Shown here in pieces: positions 1 to 11,118 of a stretch of DNA of 64,000 nt (within the stretch, counting starts at the first letter, position 1; every line of letters starts with the position of its first letter). This stretch comes from Hymenopellis radicata (Eukaryota; Basidiomycota; Agaricomycetes; Agaricales; Physalacriaceae): contig JADNRX010000015.1 of assembly GCA_015501595.1 (NCBI GenBank), forward strand, positions 124,001 through 188,000, read 5' to 3'. A model generated the notes under the pieces. It was not told the origin of the DNA. It searched no databases and worked only from the letters and a program-made list of their open reading frames with translations. Made by a program: the position numbers and the translations under genes.

Positions 1-3000
1 GACTGACCTTCTGCTGGATCTCCAAAACCTTCTGCGCGATCTTGTCACTCTGCTGCGTGATTCCTTCATCAACAGCGTTCATGTTGTCCTGAGGAAGGTC
101 CGCTTCCGTCGCCGAAAACCGCTTCTTCTTAGTGGTAATCGCGTCAGCTTCCTCCTCTGGGTCTTCTTCAATCGTCCCAGTTTCTCTTTCCACCTTCTCC
201 ATAACAGGGCGCTCTAAGCCGTCGGACTCATACGACTCTGCCAAAGTAGACTCAGTTCCGATAGACCGCAGATGCCGCGTCTTTCCGGCGTCACTAGCGC
301 GGCGTGAGCGAGGTGTCGAGAAGGAGGACAGGCGGCTGTTGGGACGAGAGCTCCCGTAGTCCGACTCGTCCATGCCCATAGTCATAGACGTCAAGGCCCT
401 CTCGATCTGGGCTTCCACTTCAGCAATCATGTCAGCGCGCTCCTGCTCCATCTTATCCATAGTCTCCTTCATAGTCTCCAATTCCAACATAGCGTCCTTG
501 TGTGCATTTTCGGTATCCTTCAGTTCTGCAACGCATGTCAACGCCACTGCATCAGCGCAGCGGGAAGCGACTCACGATTCTGTAACTTGGATTTCTCCAC
601 TGCAGTCAAAGTGACCAGACCAGACAACCGTTTCGTCTCGCGTTGCTCCTTGTTGATCTTGGCCCTCAACTGATTCGCCTCCGCACTTAACTTCTCAGCG
701 TACTGTTCAAACGTCACAAACTTGTCCCGCCATAGATCACTTTCAGTCATCAGGAAGTTCAAACGACGTGACAAGCGGCCGATCTTAGTCTCAAGATCGT
801 CCCGAGCGTCGACGAACGCGTAGCCCGCTTGCGGATTGAGAGCTGAATGAGTTGCTCAGCGGCAGTGAGTTGGGGAGGTCGCTTGACACTTCCAAACATG
901 CCAATCCGTTTGAGGAACGACGGTTTCTTGTACTACACGGCCTGAGCAACGAAAAAACATGATACACCAATTAACACTTACCCTGTCTTGGAGAACGCTG
1001 TCAAACGCCTGTATGATACGGGTAGAATGCCACCAGTCGGTGCTTTGATCTGGTCGGCAACAGCAGCAGAGGATGCACCACGCTTCGCCTGAATCTTGCA
1101 GACCGGCCGGAAACGTCCAGCAGGGAACGCTTCCTTGAACTCGCTAATGAAGGTGAGGAAGCTGTTCAACATTAATGTCAGAAGGGCATTACCTAGGCAC
1201 CGAATGATCTGGATGATAGTGAGATTCGAAGGCAGATAATAATCGTTGCCTGTATTTTTCCCGTTGTTGTTTCGTCGAAACAACGTTGGGCGGCGGTGAA
1301 GGGCAACTCCTATAGAGCAATGAGTATATTTCAGGCGGAAAGTCCATGAAGACTACTAACACGTAGTTGATATCCCTTACAATGTTATGAGTCAACAATC
1401 TCCAAGAACTGATGCTTCACTCACAGATCGCAGACACAGATTTCGGCGGCAGGGCGCATACTGTAACGCGCTTCAGTGGCCAAACCCATGATCCACGGGC
1501 CGGGATCATCGATGTAGATTTTGGCGTCGCGGGAATGCACAGCCGGGAGTGCAATACCATTCCAGCCTCGGAGCTCAACCAAGTACTTAATCGTGAGAAC
1601 GGCAATCTGCGGGCAATTAATAATGTTGCACTCGAAATAGACGAGAAAACACGTACACCAAGCATAGCCGGATGGCGAGAGAAGAAAAGAATACGACCAG
1701 TCGGGGACAAAGCAATCTAGAAGAACTATGAGCTCCACCTTCCATGAACCCGTGCACTAGTGCGTACCTCGCAGATGGTTAGGATATTGTCGATATTCAG
1801 ACACTTGAACAGGGGCCACATGGTGAAATTGATGTCCACCAATCCCTTCCCAAAGTCAAGGCCACCGGGGAAACGAGCAATGACCTCGAGACTGGATTCA
1901 TTGACTTCACCTTTAGGACTGGCATCAAGCTTGATGAGATCGCCAGCGCGAGGCGCAGGATGAGCAAGAATTTTCGAGATCTGGAGGGTGTGCGATTGGA
2001 CATCTTTCGAGAAACGCGCCCACGAAAGGGTCAAGTAGTCGCGCATTAAGTCGTAGACCGGGTGCCGTGATACGAGAGCTATCATCACATGTAAGTAAAC
2101 TTAAAAGAACGTCAAGGCAAAGACTCACTCAACGCATACGGAAGCCAAAACACGGTATCGCCCGGCAAGAATAAGGTACTCTCGCCAGGAGTGTGCCCGA
2201 CGGTGCTAGCGACCTCAAAGTCACTTTCGATTTCGGTCATGGCGCCTTCGTTTTCCGTCTCACCGTCAGTCTCGGCATCAGCCCAAGGACCGCGCGCGCT
2301 TTTTCTCGCGCTTCGTCGTGCCTGGATGCTGGGATCAGCATCGCTACCGACGCCGCCAACATCCGCACGGAGATTCTTAATCCGAGAGGCTACAACGGAC
2401 TGGGCCGACTCCTTGCGCGATCGTCCTGCTTCCAAGGTGCGGCGGATAGCGGTACTACGTTCCGCGTCCGCATGAGACCAGACCGTTAGACAGACCCCAT
2501 GATAAGTGACAGTACTACCCATTGCACTATTGTCAGGAGTGGCCGCGGCTGCGGGAGCATGCGACCCATGACCAAGGAGACTGGGGGGGCCTAGATAGCT
2601 CGATGACGGGCGAACAAAGGGGTCGTCGCTGTAAGGATAATTGAAGGTGGCTGCCGAGGATCTATTATCAGTGCCTGAGAGAACAGAAGCACGGAGAAGG
2701 TCTCCAGAGGCGGAAGGCGCGAGAGGAGTGTTGGGCGCAGGAAGAGTAAATGTAAATGTGTGAATAGTCGAAGCTGGCTGCAAAGTAGAGGCGATAACTT
2801 CGACTTCGCGAGTAAAAGAAAGCTGTAATTAGCCGAAGATAAGCATGTGTGTATAACGTTAAGGAACGGCGGGGATATACCTTGAGCGCCTTGGACAGCA
2901 TTTTGCCGACCTCTTGTTTGCTGAGCGCGCCAGCACCTTTGAGGATCTCTTCGCTTTTGCCGCGTTTCTTTTTCTTGCCGCCACCTGCGCCGGGGCTAAC

Positions 3001-3648
3001 GGTGCTGCCAAGAACCTCTGGGCGCCACCAGCGGCTAACGGCGCCGTCGCTGTGATGGAGGCCAAGGACGGAGTCAGGGTCGGCAAGCGTCCATGTGTGG
3101 GGAGACTTTGGGAGGCCTGAGACAACATAGAGAGAAGTGAGAGGAGAAGTTGGAGTAAAGGAGGGTGAAGGCAGGGCGTCGCGGGCAGAACGAGTGGAGA
3201 CGATGGAAGTGCGAGTCGAAGCAGGAATTGGCTCCATGCTTTTGCGATGCTTGATACCGAGAATACGAGAGGCTTTATCGGCGCGGAGCTGAGCGAGAGT
3301 GAGAGACTCTGATTGAGACTGGGGCTGGCCGACGGGGGCGCTGACAGTAATATAATCTAGCTCATCTGCGAGGCCATCGTTGCCCTCGTCGTGGTTGGTG
3401 GGAGAGGGGGGTCTGCCGTGTTGGTCAGAGATATTGATGATCGGACCCAAGGCCGCCGAAGGGGTTTCCTCCTTTTTGGGAGGTCCGCGATGGCCAAAGC
3501 TGGTGTTGTGAGTCTTTCCCTTCAAAGGCGTAAAACGCGACCGTCTCTCCCCAAGTGACTGGTCCGAGAACCGAGACCTGAGCAGGACGTCGTCTCCGCG
3601 GCTCGACAAGCTCCCTGTCGCAGAGGGGCGCCGATGTATCGTCGACAT
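1..3648 (-). CDS. DENN-domain protein (Rab GEF-like), 3' end outside window
   Basis: The protein starts at 3648 and runs off the left edge. Exons I can place: 2881-3648, 2129-2777, 1768-2078, 1657-1716, 1425-1606, 1361-1375 (15 nt) and one starting at 1309, with further exons to the edge. The first 256 residues are serine/proline-rich and look disordered. The DENN core follows, recognisable by FPGGLDFGKGLVDINF, the TGRILFFSRHPAMLG segment, the WNGIALPAVH region and KYRQRLLSAF. Beyond it comes a basic linker, then a coiled coil (region 525-800 and below) rich in Glu/Lys. Family knowledge: DENN modules act as guanine-nucleotide exchange factors for Rab GTPases in membrane traffic. The substrate Rab cannot be read from sequence. 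The last visible codons end at a possible donor (positions 1-6), so at least one more exon lies outside. Confidence 0.85.
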
Positions 3649-4158
3649 TCGATAAGCGCTTCCGTTACACCCGTCGGTAGCGAACGTGCACTATAATAAA
3701 CGAGTGGACAGAGCAGCAGCTATGCCGCAGAATGGTTGATACAAGACTAGTACAAAGGAGAAGACGGTCGCTCTGACCCTGAATACTTATAAGGGTGTCC
3801 TGAAATTTTACCCATCATATTTGTCGTTCCTTGACTTCTCTGATCTTCCGCAATTTGGTCTCATCTCCACGCGCCCACTCCTCCTGAAAGTCGAAACGTT
3901 CAGGTTGAAGTTGGTAGCCATTAATATATCCAGTTCGCGATCACGTGGTATAGACAGTACATTATGGTAGTAAGAGATGCAGCTATGCATGTAAAATATC
4001 CCCCAAAAACTCAAGTACTCCGCATGAATGTCCTTCGTAGCCATTCCCACCGACCGCGTCCTTTCCCTTTCCCCTTTCCAGCACTTGTGGGGACATCAAC
4101 AGAATCTTCCATCCCATCAGGGTCTTGGCGGTCATTGGTGTTCCTCCGCACGTCACCT
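3649..4158. other. Intergenic, promoter side of the DENN gene
   Basis: This holds the upstream region of the minus-strand DENN gene and the 3' side of the transporter gene to the right. I see no gene, RNA or repeat. Short open frames on both strands have no family features. Confidence 0.5.
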
Positions 4159-6013
4159 TCACTGACAGTCCTTCGTCGTGCGGCCATAAATCCAGGCACT
4201 GCGTCGTCACCGCTTTCGCCGTTGCCAACAGGTCGTCCCAACAAGGTACTCACTCTTCGCCTCCGCTCACGGGCACGATCGCAAATCCAGGACTTGTCGC
4301 CGCCAAACCGATCTGGAAGCCGGCTCCAGCCAGCGTCGTAACTGTGTTTCGGGCAGGAAGCGGAGGCGACAGTTCAATGTGGGAATGCGACGGAGCCCGT
4401 TGGTGATGGCGTCGCATGGACGACGAGAGTTGTTCGTCGATTGCAGATCTTTTTCGACGAGAGGATACGGTGAAGGTAGGGCTGCGAGGACCTTCGGTGA
4501 CCGAGATTGTCGAAGGTGGAGGCAACGGATGTTCTAAGCTCAGATCAAGACCCAGGCTGCTACCGACGGTGCCATCATGGGCTCTGAGCGTGAACCCCAC
4601 TCCAATTCATGAGTTTCGGAAGTTGGGCTGTCGGCTAGTTGCGAGGTAGTATGTAGATCTTCCAACATCTCTTCGTCGCTTTCTTCACTCCAGCTGTCTG
4701 CATCGCCCTCGCCAGACTGGATGCTCACTACCCAGACTCCTCCTAGAAGGATAACGATACCAAGGCTCACAAGACCAAGATGTAATGGTGGGATGAGGGC
4801 AAATTGATCGAAATACACCAAGCCGTTCAGGATCGACGACAAGTTATAAAAACAGAACGCAGCTAGAAAAAAGGACTTAAGATCATTGTAGAAAGAAGCT
4901 GACACCACTTACAAGGACACACGAGCGTCGGGTTGGCGAGAATCAAGCCTTATGTAGGTACCCGAGCTGTAAGAGTGCGAACACTACTAGGGCAAGCAAG
5001 AGCATCCACGCTTGCCATCGCCAAAACTGGTTGTCTCCGGCCAGTGTCAACAACAGGAGTTCAGTGCCACTTTTGGCGAACAGCAGACACATTCCGGACA
5101 GGATTCCAGAGAAGGACGCATAGGAGATGGCGATGATGAGGCGTGTTCGATTCAATGCGCGAAGAACACTGCTCGGTGTAGACTCATTATTTGCCTTGCG
5201 ATCTAACAATGGTGTTCTCTCTGTCGTGATCGTTTCCGTGAGGTCGGTCACGCCAGTTATCAAAATGGAAGGATCGTTTGCATGGAATGAAGGAGACTGA
5301 GGTGGGGATGCTGGCAGCGAGTTGGACGTCTTGATGCGGCGATGCATTGAATATTCTGCTATATGAGTCTGGACGCATTTAAATCAGACCATTGCTGACA
5401 CTGAAATAAAACACGTACGATGACGAGGCTGACAACCACGAATGCACCTAGAACGGAGAAGTAGGCAATAAATGCTGGTCTCCGGAATAATTCAAGCAGG
5501 TCTTCTAGAGATCGGGTAGGCTCTGTTACGATACCGAATACAGCGATGAGGACGGCACCGCCTGCGATGAGCAGAGTGCCAAGGATCATCCAAGGGGAAA
5601 ACACGTCGCCGAGGAGGAGACGTGCAAAGAATGCGTTCCATAAGAGGGACACTGCGCCCAGCGGGGCGAGAATAACGACGGGAAGTGATGCTATTTGCAC
5701 GAAGGATCCGAGGATATTTGAGGAAATGAATATGGCAAAGCCTAGCAACCATAGTCTAAAGCACGGTCAGCAGGAGAAGAGATGAATATTAATGGGGTAT
5801 AACGGACGGTCTCCGTGTCTCTGCCTTCTGAGCGTGGTCAGGCAACCGTTGATTGAGAACATGGCTCTTCCGCTGTATCGTAAGACCAAGAGACTGGACG
5901 AAGGAGGCCAACAGGCCAATGACGATGCCCAAAGGTATGGATATAGTGGTTTGGCCAATGACTGCTGCGCTCATCGCCTCAAAGGAAAGTTGTTGGCCAG
6001 CCTCATGTCTCAT
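4159..6013 (-). CDS. NIPA-type magnesium transporter (DUF803), frame broken at two homopolymers
   Basis: A multi-pass membrane protein of the NIPA/DUF803 family, which carries Mg2+ or related cations. The start is Met at 6013; the first helix contains GQTTISIPLGIVIGLLASF. Family hallmarks are the helix SSNILGSFVQIASLPVVILAPLGAVSLL, ILGTLLIAGGAVLIAVFG, and later CFYNLSSILNGLVYFDQF. Splicing links QKAETRRP to LWLLGFAIF (acceptor near 5757) and SLVI to THIAEYS. The reading frame needs one extra base near 4945 (YLHKA continuing as LILANPTLVCP) and one near 4595-4598 (HELEWG continuing as FTLRAHDGT). Both are in short homopolymers, so I read this as one gene with sequence errors rather than a pseudogene. 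The hydrophilic C-terminus is serine-rich. Its stop is at 4250 if unspliced, or at 4159 if a donor at 4253 is used. Confidence 0.8.
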
Positions 6014-6165
6014 CGGGGTGGCGGGAGATGGTAAGGAAATCGATGACGTAGCAACACTGCTGAAACGGGATACAAATACACTACGATACAATTCCTTTGC
6101 AATTCTCTTGCTAAATACATTTTACTTGACTATAGTACAAATTTATGTTACCCATTCTCAAGCAT

Positions 6166-9100
6166 CTAGTCCATTTCCTCAACCTTGATTTCGTCGTCGT
6201 CGTCATAATCCACATCCATGTACATGTCGTCCATCTCCATCCCATCGTGATTCGGAATGACATTGAGCCGATTGTGCGGTCCATCGAAACGAACCCGCAC
6301 CACCTCACCATCCCGAATGCGGTCGGAGAGAATCATCATCGACAACGGGTTGAGGAGCTCGCTTTGGATGGAACGATTCAAGGGTCGGGCACCGTATATC
6401 GGCGAGTAGCCGACAGACATGAGATACTCCTTGCTGGAAGTGTCTATGTCCAGAGTGATCTTCCTCTCCGCCAGCCGCTCCTCGACTTCCTTAAGTCGAA
6501 TGTCCACAATTTTCAGGACATGTTTCCGAGAAAGAGCACGCTAGAAACTAAGTCAGAGAAAGGAACATGCATCATACCGAATGTACTCACGAAGATGATG
6601 ATTTCATCTACTCGATTCACGAATTCAGGAGGAAAATGACTCTGTATTGCGCCCATGACAAGCTGACGAGTGTGAGGCTTGACTGGTCCCTCGCCCATGT
6701 CATTGAGATAGGCAGCGCCAAGGTTGGATGTCATAATGATAACAGCTAGAAAACGAACAGTAAGAAGAATGTCATGCGAGACTTGATGAAGAAACTTACT
6801 GTTTCGGAAATCAACGACTCTCCCTTGACCGTCGGTAAGTCGACCGTCATCAAGGACCTGTAAGAACAGTGTAACGAATTCTCGGGAAGCCTTCTCAATC
6901 TCATCGATGAGGACAATGCTGTAAGGCTTGCGGCGAATGTATTCGGTTAACTGACCACCTTGGTCATGGCCAACGTATCCTGGAGGTGCACCGATTAGAC
7001 GAGCGATGGAGTGCTTCTCAGAGTACTCCGAGCCATCGATACGGATCATAGCATCGGCGGAGTCGAAGAGTAGCGTTGCAAGCTAGAGAAGATAATTAGC
7101 AACGTTAGAAAGCAAAATAGAGGTGCACTTACAGTCTTGGCCATCAAGGTTTTACCAGTTCCCGAAGGTCCCGCCATCAAGAAGCTGGCGATTGGTCGTG
7201 ACGGGTTCGACAAACCACTCCTGGAGAGCCGGATGGCATTGGCGACAGCCCTCACGGCCTCACTCTGCCCAACGACACTCTGTGAGAGAACCTTCTCCAT
7301 GCGCAAGAGTTTCTCCCGCTCAGTCGACATCAAACGTGTTACAGGAATGGAAGTCCAACGAGCGACGATTTCGGCAATTTGGTCGGGGGTCACCACGTCG
7401 TTTCCTGTTCCCGCAGAGTCTTCTGCAGCTTTTTTCGCTTCCAATTTTTCGAGACGCGATTGCAGGTCGGGAATAGCGTAATACTTGAGGTCAGAAGCCG
7501 TGGCAAGATCATATCTGCAATAGCGCAGGTCAGGACAGCTCACTGATGAAGCCAATAGATTGACTGCTTACTTCCGCTCCGCTTCCTCTTGCTTCGCTCT
7601 GACCTCGTCTATCTTCTTCCGTACAATATTGATCTCGTCGCCCGTCTTCTTCTCGTTCTCATACGCAGCCTTCAAAGGTTGTAGAGTGTCCTCCACGTCT
7701 GCGATCGCCTTCTTTGCAAGTTTAAGACGTTCTTTGCTGTCAGGATCCTTTTCGCGTTCCAGAGCATGGATTTCGATCTCAAGTTCCAACTTTCTGCGTT
7801 GCAACTTGTCAATCTCTTCCGGCTCTGTTTCACGGGTGACGCGAACACTGTAAATCAAAGTCAGAACTTGATCAGAGTCAAGGGAATAGCTACACACCTA
7901 GCACATGCCTCGTCTACGAGATCAATAGCAGCGTCGGGAAGCCGACGGGAAGTGAGGTAACGGTGGGCCAGAGTCGCAGCAGAAATCAAAGCGGGATCCT
8001 GTATCCTGACACCGTGATGCACCTCGTACTTCTCGCGAATGCCCCGGAGTATGCTGATGGTTTCGGGGACGGTCGGCTCGTTGATAATGACCTGAGCAAA
8101 TCGACGTTCGAGAGCAGCGTCGGTTTCGATGTACTTCCTATACTCGGCCAAAGTCGTCGCGCCAATACAACGCAGCTTGCCACGAGCCAGAAGAGGCTTG
8201 AAGAGGTTGGCGGCGTCCATGCCTCCCCCTTCAGAACCCCTGCCAGCCATGATCAAGTGCAATTCATCAATGAAGAGGATGACACCCGGTCCACCGTCCT
8301 CTGCTGCCTTCTCGACCTCGTTCAAGACCGATTTGATACGCTCCTCGTACTCTCCTTTGTACTTGGCACCGGCCATCAGGGCACCCATATCGAGAGAGAA
8401 GAGGCGGCAGAAAAGACTGGCGGGGACGTCGCGCTTGACGATACGCTGCGCGAGACCTTCGGCAATGGATGTTTTGCCGACGCCAGGTTCACCGATGAGG
8501 ACGGGGTTGTTCTTCGTCCTGAACAATCAAAGTCATTATGATTTACGCGTCAAGTTTGTGGAGGGCCTGACCTTCGGCAAAGGATACGGATTGCCCTTCG
8601 GATTTCGTTATCCCGGCCGATAACGGGATCTATCTTGCCCTCCCCTGCTAACGCGGTCAAATCTACGGCATACTTTTGCAAAGCATCGAAGCCTTGCTCG
8701 GCAGTCTTGGACTCGACACGACGGTTGCCACGGACCTGTTCAATGGCGGTTTTGAGAGTAGCTTCTGTGAGGCCAGCTTCTTTGAGGATTGGTGTTATAG
8801 ATGAGTCTTTCAGAAGAGCGAGGAGTAGATGATCCTGGGCAATGTAGGAGTCGTGCATGGTTTTCTGAAGATTTTGGGCCTCGCGCAAGACCTTGAGAGC
8901 CGCGGAGCTGAGTGAGGTTTCATCTGGCGGGGGGCTTTGGCTGGGAAGGCGGACGATGATTTTTTGCAAAGCGCGTTTAACGATCGCCTGAAAGCACTTG
9001 CTTTAGTAGAGAAACTAGGCTCTATCATACCGAGACCTACCGGGTCAGCGCCTGCTTTAGAGATCACCGATGAGAATAACGAGTTTCCGGAGGAAGAGCC

Positions 9101-9299
9101 CGTCGCTGCATCGCCTGAGCCCTCGTTGAGCAGAACAAAGGCGATATGTGCAGGATGCACTAAGAACGACCTTCAGTAGAACTCATGCATTGACCAAATC
9201 CAAGTACGAACCTTGGGCGTGGGCATAGTCCTTCGCGAGTTGTATGGCACTAGCCAAGGTCTCTTGTGTCTTGTCGGTAAAGTCGAAATTACTAGCCAT
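6166..9299 (-). CDS. HSP104: Hsp104/ClpB-type AAA+ protein disaggregase
   Basis: A hexameric ATP-driven chaperone that extracts proteins from aggregates with Hsp70, in cytosol and nucleus. The start at 9299 gives [18 protein letters not shown], a Clp-N repeat domain without a mitochondrial presequence, which argues for Hsp104 rather than mitochondrial Hsp78. The order is Clp-N domain; AAA1 with Walker [10 protein letters not shown] and Walker B VILFIDE; a long coiled-coil middle domain (about 7570-7850); AAA2 with Walker A GPSGTGKT and Walker [11 protein letters not shown]; and the AAA2 sensor/C-terminal domain ([16 protein letters not shown]). The tail is acidic (a DDDDE stretch) and ends IKVEEMD, reminiscent of the EEVD-type ends of Hsp70/Hsp90 that bind TPR cochaperones. 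Several introns of about 50 nt. Length about 900 residues, normal for the family. Confidence 0.95.
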
Positions 9300-9377
9300 G
9301 ATAATCTTGCAGAACTTGGAAGTTTATGCAGAAGACCGCTGCGAGAGGGTCCGAATTTATACTTTCATTGCAGAGCG

Positions 9378-9390
9378 TTCGAGGATCTTC
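9378..9390. promoter_or_regulatory. Possible heat-shock element upstream of HSP104
   Basis: TTC-GA-GGA-TC-TTC: three 5-bp units in the alternating HSF arrangement, with the middle unit GGA instead of GAA. It lies about 80 bp upstream of the HSP104 start codon. Short palindromes TTCGAA at 9444-9449 and 9471-9476 lie further upstream but lack HSE spacing. A single imperfect site is weak evidence. Regulation by HSF is expected from the gene family rather than proven here. Confidence 0.35.
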
Positions 9391-9883
9391 CACAAAGGTC
9401 TCCACACGTCGACGTACATTGACGTCAAATACAGTTCATGTGATTCGAAAGGCGGCCTAGACCTGCTATTTTCGAAAAGAGCGGCATGTGAGCGCGTCGG
9501 CGCAAAGGAATGGGCACAAGTAGGCCCGGCATCTGTCCACTGTTACTACAGCCATGCAGTCTAAGGCCTATTTCCGGCCTAACGTTGTACAATCCTGAGT
9601 ACTTAGTTCTGTAGTTCTGGGCTTACTATTTTCCACGGACTGTTACTTAAGAACGTCTCAATACGGGCTATGTCTACGGTAGGCTTTTCGGTATCAGAGC
9701 AAAGAAGAATTGAAATAGTAAGAACTGACAATACTTAAGTCGATTGTCACCCACTGAGTAGTAAGACTGCAGTGCTCCCCGCAACGCCTCAGTAATCATG
9801 AATGGGAAGCCAATGTAACAACAAGCCATGTAAACGGTACCGACTATAAATGGCCAGGAAGTTGATGTAAATGAATCAAGTCG

Positions 9884-9891
9884 ACAATCCC
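9884..9891. repeat. Left target-site duplication, ACAATCCC
   Basis: Eight bases identical to 10640-10647, directly abutting the inverted repeat of the transposon-like element. Confidence 0.75.
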
Positions 9892-10639
9892 CAAGGGGTA
9901 TCCAGAACTCTAATCGATAATTCTGACTATCGAAAGTTGAGTGGCAGGACCCCCAGAACTCGGGTGCCCACCACCACCAGTTTATGGTAATTTTTTGTAC
10001 CTGGCCGCATGCTGTCGTTCAAATGCTATTGTGTCCGGGACTCTAGAGTCCATCCCGATGGCGCGTTTGTGGCACGTCCCGCTCGCACCCTGCCCAAGTC
10101 ACATCTAGTGAGAGCGCGTTCAGAGTGCACACACTTTACGAATCATCAGAACTCAGTACATCAATTTCAAGATCACGTATATCTTAACTACGCCTTCCTT
10201 CGCTTGCTCCAAGGGTTAGTACTTTGAGGACTACTTATGTCTTTCAATCTATGTTTAGCTGGGACGCCCTTCGGAGGAATACACTCAGCAACAAGTGCGC
10301 CAGACGGAAATGGTATTAGTGCAACTTCGACGCGACGTGTGCTATTGGTTCCGCTTCCGAATTCGGTCAAGATCTGACAGACTTTGGGATTTTAGCTCAC
10401 TGTTTGCTACACTGCCCAAGGATCGCTGATCTTAGTACTGGGAACTATATTTATTCACATTATGAAGAGACTGGGCAGGCCGAATCCATCATTATATGGG
10501 CGATATACGATGCAAATACGGTTTTGAAAACTTTGCAGCAGAAAACGTGTGTGGCTGTGTTTTTCAGGACCCCGAGAACTCGACCCACCACCACCACCAC
10601 CTAGTCGGCTGAGTCGATTAGAGTTCTGGGTACCCCTTG
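9892..10639. mobile_element. Non-autonomous hAT-like DNA transposon, 748 bp
   Basis: Terminal inverted repeats of 26 bp sit at 9892-9917 and 10614-10639 and match at 25 of 26 positions; each end begins CAAGGGGTA on its own strand. Perfect 8-bp direct repeats (ACAATCCC) flank the element. An 8-bp duplication and a terminus fitting the YARNG pattern are typical of the hAT superfamily. Inside, a 36-bp subterminal motif beginning CAGGACCCC, containing AGAACTCG and ending in CCA repeats, occurs in the same orientation at 9945-9980 and 10565-10600. No open frame exceeds about 72 codons and none resembles a transposase, so the copy cannot move by itself. Near-identical ends and an intact duplication suggest recent insertion. 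It lies in the spacer between HSP104 and DCP2. Confidence 0.78.
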
Positions 10640-10647
10640 ACAATCCC
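10640..10647. repeat. Right target-site duplication, ACAATCCC
   Basis: Exact copy of 9884-9891, directly following the right inverted repeat. Confidence 0.75.
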
Positions 10648-11118
10648 GGTCGGTGATCGCCCCGTTGCGTTGGACGGGAGGAGGATCTCTAATCACGATA
10701 TGCACAATCAACACCGAGAAGTTCCGGTTGACGCGCGCAACGGGGTAAGCAGTGAAAAGAAAAGCGTCGGCTAAGTTGCAGCGCTGATGTTGAACGAAAG
10801 CGAGCGGTGGCGGTCCGGGTCGGAAAGGTCCAGTCAGCCAGAGAGACTATCAGTTTGGTATCCCGGAGCGAGTAGCGACCACTCAGATAGGTCAGAAACA
10901 ATTAAGAAGTTAATAAAATTGTGCACAGGAATGGTCAAATGGCAAAGAGGAACCAACCTACCCAAAACGGGCTCAATGCAATGGTGGCGATGCCCGCTGT
11001 CAGTGTTTGTTTGGCTGATCCTTCCTTCACAACTCTCCTCCGCTAAGCCTCTTGTCAAATACTGCTCTGCCATTACGGTGGCTCTTAGCCTCCAATCGCC
11101 TTTCTCTTTCTTTTCACA
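10648..11118. other. Intergenic, DCP2 promoter region
   Basis: No gene seen. The last 60 bases before the DCP2 start are pyrimidine-rich, as is common before fungal start codons. Confidence 0.4.

Noticed and set aside
2193..2489. Two overlapping plus-strand frames over the DENN gene
   Set aside because: They are shadows of the conserved minus-strand coding exons.
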